The notes under the pieces were generated by a model. The model did no database searches and was not told the origin of the DNA. It worked only from the letters and a program-made list of their open reading frames with translations. DNA of 64,000 nt. It comes from Agromyces sp. Soil535. Lineage in GTDB: Bacteria; Actinomycetota; Actinomycetes; Actinomycetales; Microbacteriaceae. This document shows, one piece after another, positions 7,850-15,001 of this stretch (the stretch's first letter is position 1; every line of letters begins with the position of its first letter). The stretch covers positions 233,632-297,631 of the forward strand of contig NZ_LMRW01000025.1 in NCBI RefSeq assembly GCF_001428255.1. Direction: 5' to 3'. A program made the translations under genes and the position numbers.

Positions 7850-8581
7850 ATGTCGAATCAGTCCCCGCTTCTCGTGGTCACCGCACACCCCGGCGACTTC
7901 GTCTGGCGTGCCGGCGGCGCGATCGCCCTCGCCGCGTCGCGAGGCGAGCGCGCGGTGATCGCCTGCCTCTCCTTCGGGGAACGGGGCGAGTCCGCCAGCG
8001 CCTGGCGGTCAGGCAAGGGCCTCGCGGAGATCAAGGAGCTCCGCCGCGCGGAGGGGCAGACCGCGGCCGATGCGCTCGGCGCCGAGGTGCAGTTCTTCGA
8101 CGCCGGCGACTACCCGCTCCGCGAGAGCGACGACCTCATCGCGCGGCTCATCGACCTCTATCGGGAGGTGCAGCCCGCGGTCGTGCTCACCCACGCTGCC
8201 GCCGACCCATACAACATGGACCACCCGAAAGCTGCCGAGATCGCGCTGCACGCCCGGGTGCTCGCCCAGGCGCCCGGCGTCGCCGGTCCCGGCGAGGTCA
8301 TCGGCGCGCCGCCCGTGTTCGCCTTCGAGCCCCACCAGAGCGAGGTCTGCGGTTTCGTGCCGAACGTGCTGCTCGACATCAGCGAGGTGTGGGAGAAGAA
8401 GGTCGCCGCCATGAACGCACTGGGCGCCCAGGGGCACCTCGTGGAGTACTACACCGACCTCGGCAAGCGCCGTGGCGTCCAGGCCAAGCGCAACAGCGGC
8501 CCGAACCTGGGCCTGCCCGTGCACGCGTTCGCCGAGGCGTACCAGCGGTACTACCCGCAGGTCACGTCGGAACTGGCCTGA
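7850..8581 (+). CDS. galB: 4-oxalomesaconate hydratase, GalB-like (PIG-L family)
   Basis: 243 residues from the ATG at 7850, which follows GGAGG. The PIG-L deacetylase fold is shown by AHPGD near the N-terminus (His13, Asp16; usual form AHPDD) and YNMDHPKAAE (His about 125), the expected zinc ligands. Pseudomonas GalB, the 4-oxalomesaconate hydratase of gallate degradation, belongs to this metal-dependent family. Linkage to GalC-, GalD- and dioxygenase-like genes makes the hydratase role much more likely than sugar deacetylation. It would convert the enol form of 4-oxalomesaconate to 4-carboxy-4-hydroxy-2-oxoadipate. It is first in a five-gene coupled operon behind the GntR operator. Confidence 0.8.
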   Translation: MSNQSPLLVVTAHPGDFVWRAGGAIALAASRGERAVIACLSFGERGESASAWRSGKGLAEIKELRRAEGQTAADALGAEVQFFDAGDYPLRESDDLIARLIDLYREVQPAVVLTHAAADPYNMDHPKAAEIALHARVLAQAPGVAGPGEVIGAPPVFAFEPHQSEVCGFVPNVLLDISEVWEKKVAAMNALGAQGHLVEYYTDLGKRRGVQAKRNSGPNLGLPVHAFAEAYQRYYPQVTSELA

Positions 8582-8584
8582 AGC

Positions 8585-9289
8585 ATGAGCGCCCACCGCA
8601 TCGTCCGCGACATCGACCGCGCACCGGTGGAGGTGATCGACCGGCTCGCCCGCGCCGGCGTCGCGAGCGTCCACGAAGCAGCAGGTCGCGTCGGTCTGGT
8701 GGGTCCCCGGGTCCAGGCCCGGCTCCAGGGGGCGGCGGTCGGCGGCTCCGCCGTGACGGTGCTCAGCCACCCGGGCGACAACCTCATGCTCCATGCCGCG
8801 GTCGAGGTGTGCCGGCCCGGCGACGTGCTCGTCGTGGCGACCACGAGCGACTCCACCGACGGCATGTTCGGCGACCTGCTCGCCACCTCGCTGCGCTCAC
8901 GCGGGGTGCTCGGCCTCGTCATCGACGCGGGCGTGCGCGACATCGCCACGCTGCGCGAGATGGGATTCCCGGTGTGGTCGCGTGCGGTGCACGCCCAGGG
9001 CACGGTCAAGGCGAGTCCGGGGTCGGTCAACGTCCCGGTCGTGATCGCGGGCCGGGTGATCGCACCGGGCGACATCATCATCGCGGACGACGATGGCGTA
9101 CTCGCCCTGCCGATCGGCCGCGGCGCCGAGGTGGCGGATGCCGCCGACCAGCGCCTCGCGAACGAGGAGGCCAAGCGCACCGCGCTCGCGTCGGGCACGC
9201 TCGGCGTCGACCTGTACGGACTGCGGCCGCTCCTGGCCGACCTCGGCGTGGAGTACGTCGACCGGCTTCCCGGGAACGCCCAGCGATGA
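8585..9289 (+). CDS. galC: 4-carboxy-4-hydroxy-2-oxoadipate aldolase, GalC/LigK-like (RraA fold)
   Basis: 234 residues, starting three bases after the upstream stop. The RraA-like fold is marked by GRVGLVGPRVQARLQG, the nucleotide/pyruvate-site stretch PGDVLVV, and GLVIDAGVRD, whose Arg-Asp pair is used in the metal-dependent aldolases of this family. In the protocatechuate 4,5 and gallate pathways this enzyme splits 4-carboxy-4-hydroxy-2-oxoadipate into pyruvate and oxaloacetate. The neighbouring galB-, galD- and dioxygenase-like genes support that role over RNase E inhibition (RraA proper). The next gene starts inside its stop codon (ATGA). Confidence 0.85.
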   Translation: MSAHRIVRDIDRAPVEVIDRLARAGVASVHEAAGRVGLVGPRVQARLQGAAVGGSAVTVLSHPGDNLMLHAAVEVCRPGDVLVVATTSDSTDGMFGDLLATSLRSRGVLGLVIDAGVRDIATLREMGFPVWSRAVHAQGTVKASPGSVNVPVVIAGRVIAPGDIIIADDDGVLALPIGRGAEVADAADQRLANEEAKRTALASGTLGVDLYGLRPLLADLGVEYVDRLPGNAQR

Positions 9290-10083
9290 GTGCCCGGATC
9301 GCGGTCCTCGGTCTCGGTGAGGCGGGAAGCACGTTCGCGAGATCGCTCGCGGTGCACACGGCCGTGACCGGGTGGGATCCATTCGCGGCCGCCGAGGTGG
9401 AGGGCGTGCGACTCGCGGCATCCGGGGAGGAGGCCGTCGCCGATGCCGACGCGGTGCTCGCATTCACGACCGCGGCCCACAGCGCCGATGCCCTCACGAC
9501 CACGATCGCCGCGGCGCCGCGCGCGGCCGTGCATGCCGACTTCGCCACGGCCGCGCCCGTCGCGAAGGTGGAGCTGGCCGACCGGGCTGCGGCCGCGGGC
9601 ATCCGGTTCGCCGATGCCGCGATCATGGCGCCGGTCCGCAAGGGCGCCGATCGCACCCCCGTCCTGCTGTCCGGCGACGCTGAGGCGACGGCGGACCTGC
9701 GGGCGATCCTCCGCGATGCGGGCTACCTCGTCGAGGTGCTGGACGGCCCGGCCGGGACATCCGCCGCTCGAAAGCTGCTGCGCAGCATGCTCGTGAAGGG
9801 GCTCACCGGCGTGATGGTCGAATCGCTCCGCGCCGCCGAGGCCCAGGGCCTGTCCGACTGGTTCGCCGAGCACCTCGTCGAGACGCTCGCCGGCCTCGAC
9901 CGTCCGACGCTGGCGGGGCTGCTCGATGGCACGCGGCAGCACAGCGGGCGGCGGATCGAGGAGATGGAGGCGGCGGCCGAGATGGCCGAGGCGACCGGCG
10001 GTCGTGCCGACATCGCACGCGCCGTCGCCGAGGTGCTCCGCTCCGTCGCGACGGACGGCGTTCCGGACGGAGGACGTCTGTGA
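9286..10083 (+). CDS. 6-phosphogluconate-dehydrogenase-like NAD(P)-binding protein (DUF1932 type)
   Basis: 265 residues from the ATG in the ATGA overlap with the aldolase gene. The N-terminal Rossmann domain opens with IAVLGLGEAGSTFA. The centre has ADAAIMAPVRKGADRTPVLLSG, and a helical C-terminal domain with RKLLRSMLVKGLTGVMVESL is typical of the beta-hydroxyacid dehydrogenase fold with a DUF1932-like end (catalytic Lys likely in SAARKLLRS). It sits in the middle of the gallate operon and is coupled on both sides, so it is co-made with the pathway. The standard GalA-D-B-C route needs no dehydrogenase. It might reduce a side product or an oxo acid, but no substrate is assigned here. Confidence 0.75.
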   Translation: MSARIAVLGLGEAGSTFARSLAVHTAVTGWDPFAAAEVEGVRLAASGEEAVADADAVLAFTTAAHSADALTTTIAAAPRAAVHADFATAAPVAKVELADRAAAAGIRFADAAIMAPVRKGADRTPVLLSGDAEATADLRAILRDAGYLVEVLDGPAGTSAARKLLRSMLVKGLTGVMVESLRAAEAQGLSDWFAEHLVETLAGLDRPTLAGLLDGTRQHSGRRIEEMEAAAEMAEATGGRADIARAVAEVLRSVATDGVPDGGRL

Positions 10084-11177
10084 GCGGCGGCATCCGGTGC
10101 ATGCTCATGCGCGGGGGCACCTCGAAGGGGGCCTATTTCCTGGCTGCGGACCTGCCCGACGATGCGGCCGAGCGCGACGACATGCTGCTTCGGGTGATGG
10201 GCTCGCCCGATCCCCGCCAGATCGACGGGCTCGGGGGTGCGCATCCCCTCACGAGCAAGGTCGCGGTCGTCGGCCCGTCGGCAGGTGGCGACGCCGACGT
10301 CGACTACCTCTTCCTCCAGGTGGTGCCCGACCAGCCCATCGTCAGCGACCGTCAGACGTGCGGCAACCTGCTGGCAGGCGTGGGGCCGTTCGCGATCGAG
10401 CGAGGGCTCGTGCCGGTCGGCGGCGACGAGACCCAGGTGCGCATTCGCATCGTGAACCCGACACCGACCATCGTCGTGGCCCGCGTGCAGACCCCGGGGG
10501 GCGCCGTGCGCTACTCCGGCGGGACGGAGATGGCGGGCGTCCCGTTCCCCGCGGCCGCCATCCCGCTCGACTTCCCCGGAGACGGCCGCCTCGCGTTCCC
10601 CACTGGCCGCCTCGTCGACCGGTTCGACGACACCGACGTGACGTGCGTCGACGCCGGGATGCCCGTCGTGCTCATGAGGGCGGCCGACCTCGCGCTCGAG
10701 GGCGACGAGTCGCCGGCGTTGCTCGAGGCGAACGCGCCGCTCCGCGCGCGTCTCGAGCGGATCCGCCTCGCGGCCGGCGCGGCCATGGGGCTCGGTGATG
10801 TCCGCGCCACGACGGTGCCGAAGCTCACGATCGTCTCGGCGGCGCGCGCCGGCGGCCTGGTGACCACGCGAACGTTCATCCCGCATCGCGTGCACGAGGC
10901 GATCGGCGTGCTCGGCGCGGTCTCCGTCGCGGTCGGATGCCTCGCGCAGGGCACGATCGCGACGGTCGACCACCTGGCACCGGGCCCGTACCGCGTGGAG
11001 CATCCGACCGGCTCGTTCGACGTCGACGTCGATCTGGTGGGAGCGGGGGCGGCCACGTCCGTCGCCCGCAGCACGCTCGTTCGCACCGCCCGGAAGATCA
11101 TGGATGGGCAGGTCTGGCCGCGCGACCCTGAAACCCCGGAAACCCCTGAATCCCCGTCCCGTGAAGGAACCCCGTGA
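10080..11177 (+). CDS. galD: 4-oxalomesaconate tautomerase, GalD-like (PrpF family)
   Basis: 365 residues from a GTG overlapping the upstream stop (GTGA). It shows the PrpF/diaminopimelate-epimerase-like fold: MLMRGGTSKGAYF near the start, GLGGAHPLTSKVAVV, QTCGNLLAGVGPFAIE and the late RTARKIMDGQVW end. Pseudomonas GalD of this family interconverts keto and enol forms of 4-oxalomesaconate so that GalB can act. With galB and galC in the same operon the call is strong; a general aconitate isomerase role is less likely. The C-terminal Glu/Pro/Thr repeat just before the stop is probably a disordered tail. Confidence 0.85.
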   Translation: MSGGIRCMLMRGGTSKGAYFLAADLPDDAAERDDMLLRVMGSPDPRQIDGLGGAHPLTSKVAVVGPSAGGDADVDYLFLQVVPDQPIVSDRQTCGNLLAGVGPFAIERGLVPVGGDETQVRIRIVNPTPTIVVARVQTPGGAVRYSGGTEMAGVPFPAAAIPLDFPGDGRLAFPTGRLVDRFDDTDVTCVDAGMPVVLMRAADLALEGDESPALLEANAPLRARLERIRLAAGAAMGLGDVRATTVPKLTIVSAARAGGLVTTRTFIPHRVHEAIGVLGAVSVAVGCLAQGTIATVDHLAPGPYRVEHPTGSFDVDVDLVGAGAATSVARSTLVRTARKIMDGQVWPRDPETPETPESPSREGTP

Positions 11178-12154
11178 ACGACCTTGCAGCTCCCCGCCTG
11201 ACGCACGATCCCGAGACGCGCCGTGACATCGCGCACGTCGGCCCGATCGAGCTCTACACCCCGGTGCTCGAGCAGAGCCGCGACTTCTTCGTCGATCTCA
11301 TGGCGATGCGCGAGGTGCACCGCGACGAGGCATCCGTGTACCTGCACGCCTGGGACGACTACCAGTCGTACACCGTGCGCCTCATTGAACGCGAGCAGGC
11401 GGGCATCGGGCGCACCTACCTGCGCGCCGCGAGCCCGCAGGCGTTGGAGCGGCTGCGCGAGCGGATCGAGGCCGCGGGCCTCGCACGAGGCACGGATGAC
11501 TCGGTGCACGGGCTCGGCGAGGTACTGCGGTTCGACGACCCCGACGGGCATCCGATGGGCCTCTACTGGGACGTCGACTGGTACGAGGCCGACGCGACGG
11601 ACACGCCGGCGCTCAAGAACCAGGCGGCCGCCTTCCCCGGTCGCGGCGCGAACATCCGCCGCCTCGACCACGTGAACTACCTCACGGGCGACGTGCCCGA
11701 GACGGCCGAGTTCCTCGGCGACGTCCTCGGCGCGCGCTGCACCGAGCGCATCGTGACCGACGAGGGCGACCCGGCCGCGATCTGGTTCAACCTGGGCAAC
11801 AAGACCTACGACCTCGTGTACACGCAGGACTGGACCGGGTCGCACGGGCGCCTGCACCATGTCGCCTTCGCGACCGACACCCGCGAGGACATCCTTCGAG
11901 CCGCCGACGTGTTCCTCGAGGCCGGCGTCCACATCGAGACCGGCCCGCACAAGCACGCCATCCAGCAGACCTTCTTCCTCTACGTCTGGGAGCCGGGCGG
12001 CAACCGGATCGAGCTGTGCAACGCCGGCGCCCGCGTCATCCTCGCCCCCGACTGGAAGACCATCAGCTGGACCTCCGCCGAGCGGGCGAAGGGCCAGGCG
12101 TGGGGACTGAAGACGATCGACTCGTTCCATACGCATGGGACGCCGCTGGTGTGA
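11174..12154 (+). CDS. Type I (VOC) extradiol dioxygenase, candidate gallate dioxygenase
   Basis: 326 residues from the GTG that overlaps the galD stop, with GAAGGAAC before it. Two glyoxalase-like (VOC) modules are present. The C-terminal one carries the iron ligands: His166 (LDHVNY), His228 or 229 (LHHVAF) and Glu280 (NRIEL). The catalytic-pocket His (HKHAI) and Tyr (FFLYVW) are in the places seen in catechol 2,3-dioxygenases. The operon otherwise encodes gallate-pathway steps after ring opening, and no LigAB-type dioxygenase gene is present in the window. This protein therefore most likely opens gallate to 4-oxalomesaconate, an unexpected enzyme family for that step. Alternatives are cleavage of pyrogallol or a catechol. 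Family certain, substrate inferred. Confidence 0.78.
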   Translation: MNDLAAPRLTHDPETRRDIAHVGPIELYTPVLEQSRDFFVDLMAMREVHRDEASVYLHAWDDYQSYTVRLIEREQAGIGRTYLRAASPQALERLRERIEAAGLARGTDDSVHGLGEVLRFDDPDGHPMGLYWDVDWYEADATDTPALKNQAAAFPGRGANIRRLDHVNYLTGDVPETAEFLGDVLGARCTERIVTDEGDPAAIWFNLGNKTYDLVYTQDWTGSHGRLHHVAFATDTREDILRAADVFLEAGVHIETGPHKHAIQQTFFLYVWEPGGNRIELCNAGARVILAPDWKTISWTSAERAKGQAWGLKTIDSFHTHGTPLV

Positions 12155-12304
12155 TGCGCTCACGACCTGCGGATCACCCGATCGCTGAATCGACACGTGG
12201 GGCCGGAGGTCCCTTGCCTGGCGGTTTCGGGCGCCTACCATCGGCATGCAAGCCGGCGGAGCCCGACGGGTGGCCGCATTCGTGCAGACGAGGGGAAGCC
12301 CGCC

Positions 12305-14794
12305 ATGAAGATCGTCGTCGTCGGGGGAGTCGCAGGCGGAGCATCCGTCGCCGCACGTGCGCGCCGACTGGACGAGTTCGCCGAGATCATCGTGTTCGAG
12401 AAGGGCGACTACGTCTCGTTCGCGAACTGCGGCCTGCCGTACCACATCGGCGAGGTCATCACGGATCGCAGCCGGCTGCTGCTGCAGACCCCCGAGAGCC
12501 TGCGCGAGTCGCTCGACATCGACGTGCGGGTGGGCACCGAGGTGATCGCCCTCGACCGCGTCGGGAAGACCGTCACCGTGCGCGAGCTCGGGAGCGGGCG
12601 CGAGTACACCGAGTCGTACGACCGGCTCGCGCTGTGCCCGGGCGCCGACCCGCTCCGTCCGCCGCTGCCCGGCGTCGACCTGCCGGGCGTGCACGTGCTG
12701 CGCAACGTCCAGGACATGGACGAGATCAAGGCGCAGCTCGACGCGGCGCTCGAGCGCGCGGCATCCGCTCGGGGCCGCACGGTGCACGCGGTCGTCATCG
12801 GTGCGGGATACATCGGCGTCGAGATGGCGGAGAACCTGCGGCACCGTGGGGCCGCCGTGACCATCGTCGAGCTGTCCGACCAGATCCTGCCGCCGCTCGA
12901 CAAGGAGGTCTCCATCCCGGTCGAGCAGCACCTGCGCAGTCGCGGGGTCGATCTGAACCTCTCGACGGCGGCGGCCGCGTTCGCCGAGCGCGCCGTCGGC
13001 GGCGTCACCGTCGAGCTCCAGAACAACCGCTTCCTCGATGCCGACCTCGTGATCCTGTCGGCGGGCGTGCGGCCCGCCGTCGGCCTCGCTAGGGAGGCCG
13101 GCCTCGAGATCGGCCCCCGCGGCGGCATCGTCGTCGACACGCACATGCGCACCTCCGACCCGAACATCTGGGCGGCGGGCGACGCGGTCGAGACCGCGCA
13201 CACCGTGCTGCCCGGCTCGTGGCTCACCCCGCTGGCCGGTCCCGCCAACCGCGAGGCACGGGTCGCCGCCGAGAACATGTGCGGCCGCGACACCGAGTAC
13301 CGCTCGTCGCAGGGCACGTCGATCGTGAAGGTGTTCGACATGGTCGCCGGCGGCACCGGCGCGACCGAGCGGCAGCTGGTCGCCGACGGCGTCGACTACC
13401 GCACGGTGCACATCCACCCGTCGGGGCACGCAGGGTACTACCCGGGCTCGGCGATGATGCACTTGAAGCTCCTGTTCGCGCCCGGCACCGGGAAGATCCT
13501 CGGTGCCCAGGTCGCCGGCTTCGACGGGGTCGACAAGCGCCTCGACGTGCTCGCCACCGTGCTCCGGCTCGGCGGCACGGTGCATGACCTCGAGCAGCTC
13601 GAGCTCGCCTACGCCCCGCCGTTCGGATCGGCGAAGGACCCGGTGAACATGGCCGGCTTCGTCGCGACCAACGTGCTGAAGGGCGACCTGACGCTCTGGT
13701 ACGCCAAGGACTTCCCGGCCGCGACCGAGGGCGCGCGGCTCGTCGACGTGCGCACGCCCGAGGAGTACGGCATCTGGCACATCCCGGGCGCGGAGAACGT
13801 GCCGCTGGCCGCTCTGCGCACCGCCTGCGAGGGCTGGGACCGGTCCGTGCCCGTGCGGCTCTACTGCGCGGTCGGATTCCGGAGCTACCTCGGCTACCGC
13901 ATCCTCGTCCAGCGAGGGTTCACGGATGTCGCGACGCTCTCGGGCGGCTCCAACACGTTCCGCTATTGGTACGACGTCGAGCCCGCGTCGCCGGCGGCGC
14001 CCGCGCCCGAGATCGCCTACGCCGAGGCGGTCGACCTCATCGCCGCGCTGAAGGGCACGGGGAAGTCCGTCGACCTGGACTGCACGGGGCTCGCCTGCCC
14101 CGGCCCGATCATGCGGCTGTCGAACACGATGGGCGAGCTCGCCGCCGGCGACGAGGTCGTCGTGCACGTCTCCGACCCGGGCTTCGCGAGCGACGGGCCT
14201 GCCTGGGCCGCGAGCCACGGACACGAGCTGCTCTCGATGACGCCCGAGGGTCCCGGCTACGTCGCCGCGTTCCGCAAGGGCGGCGCGGAGCCGGCGGCGA
14301 CCGGCTTCGCCGTGGCGCCGAAACAGAACCAGACCTCGTTCGTCGTGTTCTCGGGCGACCTCGACAAGATGCTCGCGGCGTTCATCATCGCGAACGGCGC
14401 GCTCGCCATGGGCCAGCAGGTGTCGATGTTCTTCACGTTCTGGGGCCTGAATGCGCTCCGCCGCGCGCACGCCCCGAAGCGCGACCACTCGGCACTGGAG
14501 CGGGCGTTCGGCATGATGATGCCCTCGGGCCCCGACAAGCTCCCGCTGTCGCAGATGAACATGGCCGGCGCCGGCCCAGCGATGATCAAGCACGTGATGA
14601 AGGAGCACGACGTGCAGTCGGTCCCCGACCTCATGACCGCGGCACGCGAGGGCGGGGCGCGCCTGATCGCGTGCACGATGACGATGGACCTGCTCGGCAT
14701 CGCCGAGTCCGACCTCATCGACGGCATCGAGCTCGGCGGCGTCGCGACCTTCCTCGGCGAGGCCGAGAAGTCGGGAACGACGCTCTTCATCTGA
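12305..14794 (+). CDS. CoA-disulfide reductase-like fusion: FAD oxidoreductase + rhodanese + TusA + DsrE
   Basis: 829 residues from the ATG at 12305, after GAGGGGAAGCC. Domains in order: (1) a FAD/NAD(P)H disulfide reductase of the CoADR group, about 1-450, with FAD site VVGGVAGGAS, redox Cys42 in NCGLPY, NAD site IGAGYIGVE and AAGDAVE; (2) rhodanese, about 465-560, with active-site Cys in RLYCAVGFR; (3) TusA-like, about 590-660, with LDCTGLACPGPIM; (4) DsrE/F-like, about 675-829, with FFTFWGLNAL and a Cys in ACTMTMD. Such fusions handle per- or polysulfide sulfur and keep CoA thiols reduced. It lies 150 bases past the dioxygenase gene and may or may not share its transcript. No link to gallate is evident. 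Confidence 0.85.
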   Translation: MKIVVVGGVAGGASVAARARRLDEFAEIIVFEKGDYVSFANCGLPYHIGEVITDRSRLLLQTPESLRESLDIDVRVGTEVIALDRVGKTVTVRELGSGREYTESYDRLALCPGADPLRPPLPGVDLPGVHVLRNVQDMDEIKAQLDAALERAASARGRTVHAVVIGAGYIGVEMAENLRHRGAAVTIVELSDQILPPLDKEVSIPVEQHLRSRGVDLNLSTAAAAFAERAVGGVTVELQNNRFLDADLVILSAGVRPAVGLAREAGLEIGPRGGIVVDTHMRTSDPNIWAAGDAVETAHTVLPGSWLTPLAGPANREARVAAENMCGRDTEYRSSQGTSIVKVFDMVAGGTGATERQLVADGVDYRTVHIHPSGHAGYYPGSAMMHLKLLFAPGTGKILGAQVAGFDGVDKRLDVLATVLRLGGTVHDLEQLELAYAPPFGSAKDPVNMAGFVATNVLKGDLTLWYAKDFPAATEGARLVDVRTPEEYGIWHIPGAENVPLAALRTACEGWDRSVPVRLYCAVGFRSYLGYRILVQRGFTDVATLSGGSNTFRYWYDVEPASPAAPAPEIAYAEAVDLIAALKGTGKSVDLDCTGLACPGPIMRLSNTMGELAAGDEVVVHVSDPGFASDGPAWAASHGHELLSMTPEGPGYVAAFRKGGAEPAATGFAVAPKQNQTSFVVFSGDLDKMLAAFIIANGALAMGQQVSMFFTFWGLNALRRAHAPKRDHSALERAFGMMMPSGPDKLPLSQMNMAGAGPAMIKHVMKEHDVQSVPDLMTAAREGGARLIACTMTMDLLGIAESDLIDGIELGGVATFLGEAEKSGTTLFI

Positions 14795-14923
14795 CCCCGC
14801 TGTCACCGCCGAGCTGCTCCGCAGGTGACACCGAGTGTGAGGGTTCACATCCGCACGCCCGCAAGGCTGCACCGCAGCACGTCAGCGCGCAGACACCAAG
14901 CTTCGACACTTGTGAAATTCCGA

Positions 14924-14938
14924 TTGTGAGCGATAACA
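14924..14938 (+). promoter_or_regulatory. lac-operator-like site before the GH43 gene
   Basis: TTGTGAGCGATAACA lies 64 bases before the GH43 start. It has the shape of LacI-family operators and is close to the E. coli lac operator core. TGTGAAATTCC just before it looks promoter-like. No LacI gene is adjacent, so a regulator encoded elsewhere (possibly one responding to arabinose oligosaccharides) is assumed. Confidence 0.6.
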
Positions 14939-15001
14939 TCACCCGCAGTCACTTACTGCGATCCCGGCCGTGATGCCGGGGCACGTCCGAAGGATTGCGC
15001 A

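Noticed and set aside
8585..9289. Naming the RraA-fold protein as RNase E inhibitor RraA
   Set aside because: It sits in a gallate operon and the Arg-Asp motif and context fit the GalC/LigK aldolase group.
10511..14872. A 1453-codon open frame on the minus strand
   Set aside because: It lies antisense to galD, the dioxygenase gene and the CoADR fusion, reads as Arg/His/Asp/Gly-rich low-complexity protein without any motif, and is a by-product of third-position GC bias.
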